A DNA stretch of 64,000 bases from Neisseria chenwenguii (GCF_002216145.1 NZ_CP022278.1:930001-994000); one strand, 5' to 3'; shown: positions 9,992 to 18,739, counted from the stretch's first letter. The notes: generated by a model not told the origin, from the sequence alone. Numbers and translations: made by a program.

Positions 9992-10027
9992 AAGCCTGCG
10001 CGGTTTATAATCGCGCAGGCTTTTTTG
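9992..10027 (+). terminator. Intrinsic terminator of moaC
   Basis: GC-rich stem AAGCCTGCGCG / CGCGCAGGCTT with a 9-base loop and a T-run, unrelated to DUS. Confidence 0.9.
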
Positions 10028-10090
10028 TTTTTTAGGCTTGGGTTGGGGCGCGAAGGCCGTCTGAAAAATTTGAACAGAAGCGGCAGCCCG

Positions 10091-10206
10091 CCGTAGGGTG
10101 GGTGTCAACCCACCGCTTGCCTTACCGGCAAGAAAGCTGTTTGAAGAATTTCCAACATTGGGATTTGACCTGCGGTCAAACGGTGGGCTCACACCCACCC
10201 TACGGC
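10091..10206. repeat. Inverted copies of the GTAGGGTGGGT intergenic repeat
   Basis: CCGTAGGGTGGGTGTCAACC (about 10091) and its inverse ACACCCACCCTACGGCG (ending about 10206) bound a 60-base non-coding spacer. A related repeat pair is seen at about 46332-46402. Typical of dispersed neisserial intergenic repeats. Confidence 0.55.
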
Positions 10207-10257
10207 GTTTGTGAAGCCCAAACGCCACTCAAACCCAAAACTTTTTCCAAGAAGCGG

Positions 10258-10295
10258 TAGGTACGGTTAGCCGCCAAAAAGCGGCGTAACCGTAC
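10258..10295. repeat. Palindromic repeat copy (TACGGTTAGCCGC type)
   Basis: Stem GTACGGTTAGCCGC / GCGGCGTAACCGTAC with a short A-rich loop. It is the same family as the four copies around the small lipoprotein gene (14009-14594). Confidence 0.6.
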
Positions 10296-10395
10296 GCCAC
10301 GCCGTTTGGAAGCGCCTGCAGGCCATGCCGTCTGAAAAAACACCCACACCAAGCCGTCCGCAAACTTTTCAGACGGCCCCGAAAAAACCAAACTC

Positions 10396-11148
10396 ATGAA
10401 CGACCACGAACTCCTCCGTTACAGCCGCCACATCCTGCTCGACGAAATCGGCATCGAAGGCCAGCAGAAACTCCTCGCCGCCCGCGCGCTCGTTGTCGGC
10501 TGCGGCGGGCTGGGCAACGCCGCCCTGCCCTATCTCGCCGCAGCAGGCGTGGGCAGCCTCATCATCGCCGACGACGACACCATCGACGACAGCAACCTGC
10601 AACGGCAGATTATGTTTGCCGAAGCCGATCTCGGCCGCAACAAAGCCGAGGCGATGGCAGGCCGTCTGAAAACACTCAACGGCGCGGTCGACATCCAAAC
10701 CGTTGCCGAACGCCTCGACGAAGCGCGTCTGACCGGATTGATGGAACACGCCGACATCGTTTTGGACTGCTGCGACAACTTCGCCACCCGCCAAGCCGTC
10801 AACCGCGCCGCCGTCGCCACCCGCACCCCGCTGGTTTCGGGCGCCGCCGTGCGCTTTGAAGGCCAACTCGCCGTGTACCGCCCCGACCTGCCTGACGCGC
10901 CCTGCTACGCCTGCCTGTTTGACGGCGGATCCGCCGGCGACGGCGCCTGCGCGCTCTTCGGCGTATTCTCGCCGTTGGTCGGCATCATCGGCACTGCCCA
11001 AGCCGCCGAAGCGCTGAAAGTTTTGCTCGGCATCGGCGGCGCGGCGCACGGAATCCTGCGTGTTTACAACGCATTATCGGGCGATTGGCAGCGTTTTGAA
11101 TTCAAAAAAAATCCCGCCTGCCGCGTTTGCGCGCATCAGGCCGTCTGA
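10396..11148 (+). CDS. moeB: Adenylyltransferase of the MoeB/ThiF/HesA family
   Basis: E1-like enzyme that adenylates the C-terminus of a sulfur-carrier protein (MoaD in molybdopterin synthesis, or ThiS). 250 residues. It has the Rossmann ATP motif VVGCGGLGNAALPYLAAAGV, the ADDDTIDDSNLQRQ nucleotide site, the DCCDNFATRQAVN motif, and two zinc CxxC pairs (CYACLF and CRVCAH near the C-terminus). It lacks the C-terminal rhodanese domain found in MoeZ. Closeness to moaC favours molybdopterin-synthase activation, but ThiF function cannot be excluded. Confidence 0.85.
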   Translation: MNDHELLRYSRHILLDEIGIEGQQKLLAARALVVGCGGLGNAALPYLAAAGVGSLIIADDDTIDDSNLQRQIMFAEADLGRNKAEAMAGRLKTLNGAVDIQTVAERLDEARLTGLMEHADIVLDCCDNFATRQAVNRAAVATRTPLVSGAAVRFEGQLAVYRPDLPDAPCYACLFDGGSAGDGACALFGVFSPLVGIIGTAQAAEALKVLLGIGGAAHGILRVYNALSGDWQRFEFKKNPACRVCAHQAV

Positions 11149-11336
11149 AACGCTTGTTTTATCGAACAGTTTTCCCAATCCAAATATTCCCCCTCTCTCC
11201 TCACTCAAAGAGAACAGATTGACACGCGCCCAAGCCCCCTCTGCCAATCTATTCCGGGAAAGGGGATGTGTGGTGGGAGCACCGAACATTCTCTGAAAAT
11301 AAAGCATCCGCACCGCGTTGATTTAATATAGAAACA
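11149..11336. other. Intergenic spacer
   Basis: Contains a DUS overlapping the end of the moeB-like gene and otherwise no recognisable gene; short frames on the minus strand here have no ribosome sites. Confidence 0.4.
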
Positions 11337-11376
11337 AGGCCGTCTGAAAACCCGATTGGGGTTTTTCAGACGGCCT
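11337..11376. terminator. DUS-pair hairpin after pyrI
   Basis: Inverted DUS pair with an inner CCCGATTGGGG extension, followed by a T-run on the plus strand; lies between the convergent moeB-like and pyrI genes. Confidence 0.8.
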
Positions 11377-11392
11377 TTTGCCGTTCGCAAAC

Positions 11393-11851
11393 CTACGCTT
11401 CGGCCACCGAATCGCGCGTAAAGGTTTTTTCGCAGTAATGGCACTTCAGCCGCGTCTGGCCGTTTTGGCTTTTCACATAAAAGCGGCTTTTCACCGGCTC
11501 GCCGTGGCTGGCGCAGTTGCTGTTGGGGCAGCGGAACACTTCGCTGATTTCCTCGGGCAGCGTCAGTTGGTGTTTGGCGACGATTTGGAAGTTTTCAATC
11601 ACGTTGACCGTGGCTTCCGGCGCAAACAGGGCGAGGCGGTTGGCGGCTTTTTCGTCGAGGGTCACACCCGAGATTTTCACGATGTCTTTGCTTCCCTGCG
11701 TTTTGCTCGGCAGGTTGAAACCGACGGTCACGGCGGTGCCGTAATGCAGCAGCTTGAATTGACGCAAAATGGCCAGCCCGGCGCCGGCGGGGATGTGGTC
11801 GATGACGGTGCCGTTTTGGATGGCTTCGACGCTGTATTGTTTCTTTTCCAT
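11393..11851 (-). CDS. pyrI: Aspartate carbamoyltransferase regulatory chain
   Basis: Regulatory subunit that binds CTP/ATP and pairs with PyrB catalytic trimers. The start is ATG at 11849-11851 ([14 protein letters not shown]); 152 residues. Expected motifs are the N-terminal allosteric domain with [10 protein letters not shown] and the zinc domain with four cysteines in RCPNSNC and KCHYCEKTF. It begins 8 bases after the pyrB stop, so pyrBI form one operon. Confidence 0.96.
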   Translation of the reverse strand: MEKKQYSVEAIQNGTVIDHIPAGAGLAILRQFKLLHYGTAVTVGFNLPSKTQGSKDIVKISGVTLDEKAANRLALFAPEATVNVIENFQIVAKHQLTLPEEISEVFRCPNSNCASHGEPVKSRFYVKSQNGQTRLKCHYCEKTFTRDSVAEA

Positions 11852-11859
11852 ATTGTTCC

Positions 11860-12780
11860 TCACACTTCTTCGTTCAACACCAGCGAGAGCATTGCCATGC
11901 GGGCGTACACACCGTTGGTGGCCTGTTCGAAATAGTAGGCGTAGGGCGTGGCGTCGACGTCGGGATGAATTTCGTCCACGCGCGGCAGCGGGTGGAGGAC
12001 GCGCAGGTTGGGTTTGGCATGCGCGAGCATGGCGGCTTCGAGGTTGAACTTGCCCTGGATTTTGGCGAATTCCTGTTCGTCGAAACGCTCGCGCTGCACG
12101 CGGGTCATGTAGAGGATGTCTGCCCATTCGGCGGCGCTTGCCAAGTCGGGCAGGATTTGGTAAGCACAACCGGCCTCGTCCAATTCTTCGGTGATGTAGT
12201 CGGGCATAGCGAGGCTGAGCGGGGAAATGAAGGCAAATTCGCAACCCCAGCGTTTGAGCGCTTGGGCGAGCGAGTGGACGGTGCGCCCGTATTTCAAATC
12301 GCCGCACATGGCGATTTTGAGGTTTTTCAACGTGCCCTGCGTTTCATAAATCGTGACCAAATCGAGCAGGGTTTGCGAAGGATGCTGGTTGGTGCCGTCG
12401 CCCGCGTTCAACACGGGTACAGAAGAGAACTCCGCCGCCACGCGTGCCGCGCCGTCTTTGGGGTGGCGCTGGATAATCGCGTCGGTGTAGCCCGAAATGA
12501 TGCGCGCGGCGTCGGCCAGCGTTTCGCCTTTTTTCGCGCTGGTGTTCGCGCCGTCTGAAAAACCGATCACCTTGCCGCCCAAACGCTGCACGGCGGTTTC
12601 AAACGACAGCCGCGTGCGCGTAGAGGGTTCGTAAAAACACGAGCCGATGAGTTTGCCCTTGAGCAAATCGTCACGCGGCCCGGCCTTGAGCTTCAAAGCC
12701 GTCTGAAGCAGCAGCTCGAGCTGTCCGGTGGTCAAATCCGAGATGGAAACCACATCTTGCTGGTAAAGCGGATTGGGCAT
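11860..12780 (-). CDS. pyrB: Aspartate carbamoyltransferase catalytic chain
   Basis: Commits carbamoyl phosphate and aspartate to pyrimidine synthesis. The start is ATG at 12778-12780 ([16 protein letters not shown]) with AAAGGAAA upstream; 306 residues. The carbamoyl-phosphate loop [13 protein letters not shown] and [18 protein letters not shown] are intact, as are HPLPRVDEI and the PLSLAMPDY loop. A leader peptide and intrinsic terminator precede it (12799-12902), implying UTP-sensitive attenuation as in enteric pyrBI. Confidence 0.97.
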   Translation of the reverse strand: MPNPLYQQDVVSISDLTTGQLELLLQTALKLKAGPRDDLLKGKLIGSCFYEPSTRTRLSFETAVQRLGGKVIGFSDGANTSAKKGETLADAARIISGYTDAIIQRHPKDGAARVAAEFSSVPVLNAGDGTNQHPSQTLLDLVTIYETQGTLKNLKIAMCGDLKYGRTVHSLAQALKRWGCEFAFISPLSLAMPDYITEELDEAGCAYQILPDLASAAEWADILYMTRVQRERFDEQEFAKIQGKFNLEAAMLAHAKPNLRVLHPLPRVDEIHPDVDATPYAYYFEQATNGVYARMAMLSLVLNEEV

Positions 12781-12798
12781 CACGTTTCCTTTCTCCAA

Positions 12799-12868
12799 TA
12801 AAAAACCCGCTCTCAAGCGGGCGGGTCAAAACATTTGAAAACAGCAGAACCGCTGCGGCTTGCAGCGG
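12799..12868 (-). promoter_or_regulatory. pyrBI attenuator: pause hairpin plus intrinsic terminator
   Basis: On the minus strand, in order: a pause-type hairpin CCGCTGC / GCAGCGG (12850-12868), a U-rich stretch GTTTTCAAATGTTTTGAC, then a terminator stem CCCGCT / AGCGGG (12806-12821) followed by a T-run, 20 bases before pyrB. This reproduces the layout of the E. coli pyrBI attenuator, where slow transcription at low UTP lets the leader ribosome disrupt the terminator. Confidence 0.75.
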
Positions 12869-12902
12869 CGGCAACACAGGCGTTTCGCGCGGCGCGGTTC
12901 AT
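12813..12902 (-). CDS. pyrBI leader peptide (PyrL-like)
   Basis: A 29-codon frame beginning [14 protein letters not shown] and ending FKCFDPPA. The UGA stop lies within the loop of the terminator hairpin, so a ribosome that follows polymerase closely would cover the stem. The codons before the terminator (GTT TTC AAA TGT TTT) form the U-rich region needed for UTP sensing. The ribosome site is not strong, and no homology is claimed; the assignment rests on placement. Confidence 0.55.
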   Translation of the reverse strand: MNRAARNACVAAAASRSGSAVFKCFDPPA

Positions 12903-12954
12903 GATTCTGCCTTTTTCGATGGAAATCTTACGGATGCAATTATCGCATATCGAG

Positions 12955-12994
12955 AGGCCGTCTGAAAATCGCTTTGATGGTTTTCAGACGGCCT
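12955..12994. terminator. DUS-pair hairpin upstream of pyrBI
   Basis: Inverted DUS pair with a 12-base loop, between the divergent pyrBI operon and the GNAT gene. Probably acts mainly as an uptake site. Confidence 0.6.
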
Positions 12995-13171
12995 TTTTAC
13001 ACGACTCCGCCGCATCTGTATCAAGACTGCTCCGACAGATAAGCCAAATTCCGAATTCTTAGAATAATTACAACAAAAGCATTCTGTTTACGAAACTTTT
13101 TTACAGCAACTCTTAATCCGACAAAACGACTCAGGTATAATCCGCCTACATTTTCTCTCAGGAAAACAGCC

Positions 13172-13981
13172 ATGCCGCCAGTCTGCAATCCCAACGAAGT
13201 CATCATCCACGGCACCACCAGCAAGGGCAAAACCTTCCGCCCGAGCGACTGGGCAGAACGTCTTTGCGGCATCCTTTCGTCGTTTGACAAAGACAACCGG
13301 CTGGCCTACTCCGAATGGGCACACCCCATTCTGGTCAATAAAATCCGCAGCGTCGCCGTCGACCGCAAACTCGAAGAAGCCAACCCCGCCATGTTCCGCT
13401 TCCTGATGGACTTCGCCGCCGACAACGACCTGCGCGTCATCGACTGCAAAACCCTGATGGAAGAAGGCGTAACCGCCGAAACCGTGCCCGAAACTGCCCC
13501 GGCCGAAACCCAGCCGTCCGTCGCCGAAGCTGCGCCCGCCACCAGCCGACTGCGCGAAATCCCCGCCGGCGAAACCGCCACCGCCTTCGCCGCCCTTAGC
13601 GTTTTGCGTTCCAGCCAAACCGACATCAACCGCTTCGTCGAGCAAATCGACACCCAACAACGCCCCGCCGGCTACCGCCTGCTCGGCATCTTTGAAGAAG
13701 GCAAACACAACGCCGTCGCCGTCTGCGGCTTCCACGAAGCCTGCAACCTCGCCAGCGGCCGCCACATCCACATCGACGACATCGTCACCATGCCGCAAAG
13801 CCGCGGCAAAGGCTACGCCTCGCAGCTTCTGGAAGCGGTCAAACGCATCGGCGCCGACGCCGGTATTGAACAAATCCACCTCGACGTCTATGTCAGCGGC
13901 GACCGCGCCGACGCCCACCGTCTGTATTTCAAAAACAACTTTGAAATCATGTCTTACCACTTCCGCTGCAAAAGCGAATAA
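13172..13981 (+). CDS. DUF3579-type domain fused to a GNAT N-acetyltransferase
   Basis: A 269-residue two-domain protein. The N-terminal about 100 residues (NEVIIHGTTSKGKTFRPSDW, then LAYSEWAHPILVNKIRSVAV) resemble the small DUF3579 family. A proline/alanine-rich linker (about 105-130) joins it to a C-terminal GNAT domain with the acetyl-CoA loop VTMPQSRGKGYASQLLEAV and a typical late LYFKNNFEIMSY strand. The substrate is unknown. The start has CAGGAAAAC upstream. A single gene with a DUS following. Confidence 0.8.
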   Translation: MPPVCNPNEVIIHGTTSKGKTFRPSDWAERLCGILSSFDKDNRLAYSEWAHPILVNKIRSVAVDRKLEEANPAMFRFLMDFAADNDLRVIDCKTLMEEGVTAETVPETAPAETQPSVAEAAPATSRLREIPAGETATAFAALSVLRSSQTDINRFVEQIDTQQRPAGYRLLGIFEEGKHNAVAVCGFHEACNLASGRHIHIDDIVTMPQSRGKGYASQLLEAVKRIGADAGIEQIHLDVYVSGDRADAHRLYFKNNFEIMSYHFRCKSE

Positions 13982-14004
13982 GGTTTTGAAGGCCGTCTGA
14001 AAAC

Positions 14005-14156
14005 CGCCGCAGGTGCGGTTAGCTGCCTCAAAGCGGCATAACCGTACAAACCCGCGCAAGCCGCAGCACCCGATTTTTCAGACGGCATCGGATGGAGATA
14101 TTCACAAACGGCGCGGCGCACGGTTACGCCACCTTCAGGTAGCTAACCGTACCTAC
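14005..14156. repeat. Composite palindromic element, copy 1
   Basis: Two TACGGTTAGC-type palindromes in opposite orientation (14009-14047 and 14116-14156) separated by a DUS-containing spacer. The whole 150-bp unit recurs at 14446-14594 on the other side of the small lipoprotein gene. Confidence 0.65.
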
Positions 14157-14206
14157 ATAGGCATAGGCCGTCTGAAACACCGCCCCGCAACCCGAAAGGC
14201 CCCCCC

Positions 14207-14341
14207 ATGAAAGCCCTCTACACCGCCGCCCTCGCCCTCCTGCTCGCCGCCTGTTCCGCCACTTCCGGCAACGGCAGCAGCGAAATTTACGGCGAAGTCA
14301 AAACCGGCGTCGAAACCGTACACACCAAAACCGGCAACTGA
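14207..14341 (+). CDS. Small lipoprotein (44 aa)
   Basis: A short secreted lipoprotein with a clean type II signal peptide: MKALYTAALALLLAACSATS, lipobox LAAC, cysteine at residue 16. The remaining 28 residues are polar (SEIYGEVKTGVETVHTKTGN). Codon use matches neighbouring core genes. This pattern resembles the short entericidin-like or VirB7-like lipoproteins, but no function is assigned. It is flanked on both sides by copies of the same 150-bp palindromic element. Confidence 0.7.
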   Translation: MKALYTAALALLLAACSATSGNGSSEIYGEVKTGVETVHTKTGN

Positions 14342-14367
14342 AGCGGCTGTTTTGCTGCCAAACCGAA

Positions 14368-14406
14368 AGGCCGTCTGAAAACCCTCGCAAGATTTTCAGA
14401 CGGCCT
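14368..14406. terminator. DUS-pair hairpin after the small lipoprotein gene
   Basis: Inverted DUS pair 27 bases beyond the lipoprotein stop. Confidence 0.75.
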
Positions 14407-14445
14407 TTCGTATCCAAACTGCAATCAGAATTTATAGCTGCAGCT

Positions 14446-14594
14446 GCAGTAGGTACGGTTAGCCGCCCGAAGCGGCGTAACCGTACAAATCCGCACAAAC
14501 CGTACCATTCCATTTTTCAGGCGGCACCAAGATGGGGATATTCGCACGGCACAGCGTACGGTTACGCCACCTTCAGGTGGCTAACCGTACCTAC
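14446..14594. repeat. Composite palindromic element, copy 2
   Basis: Palindromes at 14449-14486 and 14554-14594 repeat the arrangement and most of the sequence of copy 1, including the spacer with GATGGGGATATTC. The embedded DUS is degenerate here (TTTCAGGCGGC). Confidence 0.65.
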
Positions 14595-14613
14595 ATCGGC
14601 CTGCGAAACCGAA

Positions 14614-14652
14614 AGGCCGTCTGAAAACTCCCACAGGATTTTCAGACGGCCT
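14614..14652. terminator. DUS-pair hairpin after the FadL gene
   Basis: Inverted DUS pair 20 bases beyond the fadL stop on the minus strand. Confidence 0.75.
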
Positions 14653-14671
14653 TTCTGCATCCAAACCGCAA

Positions 14672-16093
14672 TCAGAATTTATAGCTGTATTGCAAACCGA
14701 GGATGTTGGCGTAGTTATTGAACTTCGCGGTGGCAGTGCCTTTGCTGTCCACGTTGTCGCCGGTTGAGGCGGCGGCGCTGAAGCTGGTGTCGTTGATGTG
14801 GATATGGCTGTAGGCGACGTCGAATTCGTGGTTTTTGCGGAATTTGTATTTCGCGCCGACCGAATACCAGATGCGGTTGCCGTCGGGAAGCGTGTTCAGA
14901 CGGCTGGAGGCGCCGCGCACGGGGCTTTGGTCGAAGGCGATGCCGGCGCGCAGTTGCAGCGGTTCGCTGATTTGGTAGGAACCGCCGACGGCGACTTTGT
15001 AGGTATTGCGCCAGTCGGGCGTGATGATGGTGCGGTCGGAGCGGCGGGGACTGCCGTCGGCGTTGCGGCCGATGGTTTTGCTGTTTTCAAACACCAGTTC
15101 GGCGCGGTTGAAACGGCTGTGGCGCGTCCAAGTGACGTCGCCGAACAGCTTCAGTTTGTCGGTGGCTTTGTACATGCCGTGAACGGACAAGGATTCGGGG
15201 GTCACGATTTTGACGCCGGCTTTTTCATGGGGAACGTAGCCGTAGGCGGGGGTGCCGATCAGCGCGTCGTAGGCGGATTGGCCGCCTAAGCGCGGGTTGG
15301 GCGAGGTCACGGCGGGACCGTCGGCCTGCCATTCGGCGCTGCCTTTCAGATTGTGCGACACTTTGGAACGGTAGTTGACGCCGACGCGGGTGCGGTCGTT
15401 GACATCCCACAGCCAGCCGAGCTGGTAGCCGAAGCCCCAGTCGTGGCCTTTGACTTCGGCATGGCCGTCCGAAAGGCCGCTCATGTTGCGGCCGGCCATG
15501 GCGCTGACGGCGCCCGAGGCGTCCCAGTCGGCATATTTGCGCAGTTTGGCGCTGGAATATTGGGCAATCGCGCCGACGCCGACGGAATGTTTTTCGTTGA
15601 CTTTATAGGCGACGACGGGTTCGACGGCGACGGTGGTCAGGCCGAGCTCGTTAAGATGATGGCGCAAAACGGATTTTTCGCTGTATTCGGTTTCGGAACC
15701 GAACGGTACATACAGGCCGAGGCCGAGCGTGACTTTGCCGTTGGCTTTATACGCGCCGTAAACGTGGGGGGCGACGGTCACGTCTTTGGTAATTTTGCCG
15801 CCCGTTTCGCCGCCGACGCTGCCGCCGCGGCGGTAGGTGGCTTGGGCGTCGCGGTATTTAATATTGGGCGCGACAAGGTTGACGGCGCCGGTAATTTCGC
15901 TGCGCTCGAGTTTGGCCAAACCGGCGGGGTTGGAGAAAATGGTGGTGGCATCGGCGGCATCGGCGGCAGCAGAATTGGCCGTGCCCTGCGCGGTGACGGA
16001 CTGCGTACCGAAGTGGTAGCCGGAGGCTTGGGCGGCAAAGGAAACGAGGACACCGCTGATAATGAGGGCGAGTTTGTTTAAGGTGTGTTTCAT
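14672..16093 (-). CDS. fadL: Outer-membrane transporter of the OmpP1/FadL/TodX family
   Basis: A 473-residue outer-membrane beta-barrel predicted to take up long-chain fatty acids or other hydrophobic compounds. It has a signal peptide (cleavage after VSFAAQA) followed by the family N-terminal hatch GYHFGTQSVTAQGTANSAAA and the SNPAGLAKLERSEI motif, and ends in an aromatic C-terminal strand (LGLQYSYKF) recognised by the BAM complex. Single gene. Confidence 0.93.
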   Translation of the reverse strand: MKHTLNKLALIISGVLVSFAAQASGYHFGTQSVTAQGTANSAAADAADATTIFSNPAGLAKLERSEITGAVNLVAPNIKYRDAQATYRRGGSVGGETGGKITKDVTVAPHVYGAYKANGKVTLGLGLYVPFGSETEYSEKSVLRHHLNELGLTTVAVEPVVAYKVNEKHSVGVGAIAQYSSAKLRKYADWDASGAVSAMAGRNMSGLSDGHAEVKGHDWGFGYQLGWLWDVNDRTRVGVNYRSKVSHNLKGSAEWQADGPAVTSPNPRLGGQSAYDALIGTPAYGYVPHEKAGVKIVTPESLSVHGMYKATDKLKLFGDVTWTRHSRFNRAELVFENSKTIGRNADGSPRRSDRTIITPDWRNTYKVAVGGSYQISEPLQLRAGIAFDQSPVRGASSRLNTLPDGNRIWYSVGAKYKFRKNHEFDVAYSHIHINDTSFSAAASTGDNVDSKGTATAKFNNYANILGLQYSYKF

Positions 16094-16254
16094 GATGTTT
16101 TTTTAAGGTGATGACAATGAAAGAGCGAGGCCGTCTGAAAACGCCCCGCTACGGACAATCCGATATTTAGATTAGGTGCTCGATTCTATAATAAAGCCTG
16201 TCATCCGCATAGATTTTTTATCGGTTTTCCGCCGCCGTTTTCCAAAAATGCAGA

Positions 16255-16283
16255 AGGCCGTCCGAACGTTTTTCAGACGGCCT
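16255..16283. terminator. DUS-pair hairpin upstream of waaA
   Basis: Inverted pair in which one arm carries a changed DUS (GGCCGTCCGAA). Confidence 0.6.
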
Positions 16284-16341
16284 TTGCCCCCGCCGCTTCA
16301 AATCGGCTAGAATGCCCCATCAATCACAATTTCCCGACCCT

Positions 16342-17640
16342 ATGAACCGCTCCCGCCGGCTGTACACCCTTCTTTGGCACATCGCGCCGCCGCTGATCCG
16401 CCGCTATCTGAAAAAGCGCGCCAAAAAATCGCCCGCCTATCTTGAAAACTGGAACGAACGCTTCGGCGAGCCTTATCCCAATCCCGTTCAAAATCCGATT
16501 TGGGTGCACGCCGTTTCCGTCGGCGAAACCCGCGCCGCCGTGCCGCTGGCGGCCGAGTTGCGCCGGCGTTTTCCCGATGCGCCGCTGCTGCTCACGCAGA
16601 TGACGCCGACGGGGCGCGAAACGGCGCAGAAGCTGTTTCCCGACGCGCAATGCCGCTACCTGCCCTACGACCGCCCCGAATGGGTGGCGCAGTTTCTGCG
16701 CGACCACCGCCCGCGTTTCGGCGTTCTGATGGAAACCGAAATCTGGCCGAACCTGATGGCCGGCTGCGCCGAAGCGGGCGTGCCGCTGTTTCTCGCCAAC
16801 GCGCGGCTTTCCGAAAAATCCCAGCACGGCTACCTCAAAATCCGCCGTCTCGTCGAGCCCGTGATGCAGACCCTGAGCGGCTGTTTCGCCCAAACCGCCG
16901 CCGATGCCGAGCGGCTGCACCTCATCGGTGCGTCCAATGTCCACGTCTGCGGCAACACCAAATACGACATCGCCCCGCCTGATTCCATGCACCGCCTTGC
17001 CGCCGAATTCAAGCAGCGCATCGGCAACCGCCCCGTCGCCGTTTGCGCCAGCACCCGTTTTTACAAAGGCGCCGACGAAGCGCAAATGCTGATGCGGGCA
17101 TGGCGGAATTATCGCGGCGATGCGCTGCTGATTGTCGTTCCCCGCCACCCCGAGCGTTTTCAGACGGCCTTCAACACCGCCGCCGAACTCGGTTTCAGCG
17201 TACAGAAACGCAGCGACAACGCCCCCGTTTCGCCGCAAACGCAGGTTTGGATCGGCGATAGCATGGGCGAGCTGGCCGCCTACTACCTCGCCGCCGACAT
17301 CGCCTTCGTCGGCGGCAGCCTCGTTGATGCCGGCGGCCAAAACATCATCGAACCCATCGCCTGCGGCGTTCCGACCCTGTTCGGCACATCCACCTACAAC
17401 TTCGCCGCCGCCTGCGCCGCCGCCCTGCAATCCGGCGCCGCGCGGCAGGTCGGCAGCGCGGAAGAATGGCGGCAGGCGGTGGAACATTATTTAAACGACG
17501 AAACCCTGCGCACGGATTTTGCCCATCAAGCCGAAGCCTTCGTTGCCGCCCACAAAGGCGCAAGCCGGAAAATGGCGGAACAGATCGGAAAAGCGTTGGG
17601 CGCTCCGGAAGAAATACACGGATATGGTGAAACGAAATAA
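16342..17640 (+). CDS. waaA: 3-deoxy-D-manno-octulosonic acid (Kdo) transferase
   Basis: Inner-membrane enzyme that adds Kdo to lipid A precursor in lipooligosaccharide synthesis. The start MNRSRRLYTLLWHIAPPLI is chosen at 16342; the frame extends 10 codons further without a better site. The N-terminal hydrophobic anchor is followed by WVHAVSVGETRAAVPLA, the METEIWPNLM acceptor region and the GT-B C-terminal site FVGGSLVDAGGQNIIEPIA. 432 residues, usual length. Identification is firm. Confidence 0.96.
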   Translation: MNRSRRLYTLLWHIAPPLIRRYLKKRAKKSPAYLENWNERFGEPYPNPVQNPIWVHAVSVGETRAAVPLAAELRRRFPDAPLLLTQMTPTGRETAQKLFPDAQCRYLPYDRPEWVAQFLRDHRPRFGVLMETEIWPNLMAGCAEAGVPLFLANARLSEKSQHGYLKIRRLVEPVMQTLSGCFAQTAADAERLHLIGASNVHVCGNTKYDIAPPDSMHRLAAEFKQRIGNRPVAVCASTRFYKGADEAQMLMRAWRNYRGDALLIVVPRHPERFQTAFNTAAELGFSVQKRSDNAPVSPQTQVWIGDSMGELAAYYLAADIAFVGGSLVDAGGQNIIEPIACGVPTLFGTSTYNFAAACAAALQSGAARQVGSAEEWRQAVEHYLNDETLRTDFAHQAEAFVAAHKGASRKMAEQIGKALGAPEEIHGYGETK

Positions 17641-17773
17641 TAAAGATACTGTCGGCAGGAGCAGACAGCACAGTAAACCGCAACAGGGAAAATGGATTTA
17701 TCAGGGCCTGATGTAGAAAATCATCGCTTTGTTTACACAACAGGTTGAGAAAAATAAGCCTCCAAAACCACAA

Positions 17774-17810
17774 AGGCCGTCTGAAACGGTTGTCCGTATT
17801 CAGACGGCCT
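17774..17810. terminator. DUS-pair hairpin between waaA and the rhodanese gene
   Basis: Inverted DUS pair positioned between two convergent genes. Confidence 0.75.
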
Positions 17811-17833
17811 GTCAAGCCTGATGCGCCTGCGGT

Positions 17834-18202
17834 TTATTTGATGCCTTTTTTCAGCAAATCCTGATAACCGCCGTGGTTGGTCAGATTGGTGTAACCCATT
17901 GCTTTGAGCTGCTGCAACGCGGCTTCCGCGCGTCGTCCGCTGCGGCAGTAGAGATTGACAGGGGCGTTTTTATCGGGGCTGATTTTCGCAATTTGAGCGG
18001 CAATTTGATCCGCCGGTACATTAATTGCGCCGCTTAAATGGCCTTCGGCAAATTCTTCGGGCGTGCGCACATCAATCCAAACGCCTTTGGCGCGCACGGG
18101 CTGTGCGGCGGCGGCTTTTTCGGCAGCGGGCTTCTTCGCCAGACCCACGGCGGGCGTGGCGGCAACGGCGGCGAGAACGATGGCGGTCAGCAGTTTTTTC
18201 AT
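17834..18202 (-). CDS. Periplasmic rhodanese-domain protein
   Basis: A 122-residue exported single-domain rhodanese. The signal peptide MKKLLTAIVLAAVAATPAVGLA is followed by a lysine/alanine linker, then WIDVRTPEEFAEGHLSGAIN and the active-site loop LYCRSGRRAEAAL, whose cysteine would carry persulfide. It resembles periplasmic PspE-type rhodaneses. The sulfur acceptor is unknown. Ribosome site GGAGGGAT immediately upstream. Confidence 0.88.
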   Translation of the reverse strand: MKKLLTAIVLAAVAATPAVGLAKKPAAEKAAAAQPVRAKGVWIDVRTPEEFAEGHLSGAINVPADQIAAQIAKISPDKNAPVNLYCRSGRRAEAALQQLKAMGYTNLTNHGGYQDLLKKGIK

Positions 18203-18242
18203 CTTACAATCCCTCCTTGATTGGGATAAATTGGAATCATAC

Positions 18243-18281
18243 AGGCCGTCTGAAAACGGATTTTTCCTTTTCAGACGGCCT
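18243..18281. terminator. DUS-pair hairpin after the AhpD-like gene
   Basis: Inverted DUS pair 15 bases beyond the stop of the carboxymuconolactone decarboxylase-family gene. Confidence 0.75.
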
Positions 18282-18295
18282 GTATGTTTGCACGT

Positions 18296-18631
18296 CTAGC
18301 GTTGCGCGTCCACCGCTTCGAGCGCGCGCAGGGCATAAGTATAGGCCGCACCCGCGTTCAGCGAAATGGCGGTGGCCAACGCGCCGGCGATTTCGCCCTC
18401 GGTCGCCCCCAGTTTGGCGGCTTTTTCGGCGTGGACGCTGATGCAGCTTTCGCAACGGGTGGTGATGGCAACGGCAATTGCAATCAGCTCGCGCGTTTTC
18501 TCATCCAAGGCTTCGGCGGCAGCAGCCTGATCCAGGCTCATGTAGGCTTGCAGCATTTTGGGATGTTTTTTACCCAGTTCGCCGAATGATTTTTTAACGT
18601 GCGCGGTGTGCGCGTTCCAGTCTTTAAACAT
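18296..18631 (-). CDS. Carboxymuconolactone decarboxylase-family (AhpD-like) protein
   Basis: A 111-residue helical protein with the peroxidatic-type CxxC motif TTRCESCISVHAEKA, typical of AhpD-like alkylhydroperoxidases rather than of true decarboxylases. The start MFKDWNAHTAHVKKSF at 18631 has a GGAGGG site; upstream residues in the open frame are not supported. It is divergent from the AraC-type regulator at 18740, which may control it. Confidence 0.88.
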   Translation of the reverse strand: MFKDWNAHTAHVKKSFGELGKKHPKMLQAYMSLDQAAAAEALDEKTRELIAIAVAITTRCESCISVHAEKAAKLGATEGEIAGALATAISLNAGAAYTYALRALEAVDAQR

Positions 18632-18739
18632 GGCTGTCAGCCCTCCTATTGTTGTGTTTGCGGGTTTAGAAGCATTATTATTGCAATAAAACAACGAATA
18701 AAATCTTCAAATAGTCTCATTTTATCCTGTAAAAACATC

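Noticed and set aside
11074..11313. 79-codon minus-strand frame after the moeB-like gene
   Set aside because: It overlaps the moeB-like coding end, has no ribosome site and no recognisable domain.
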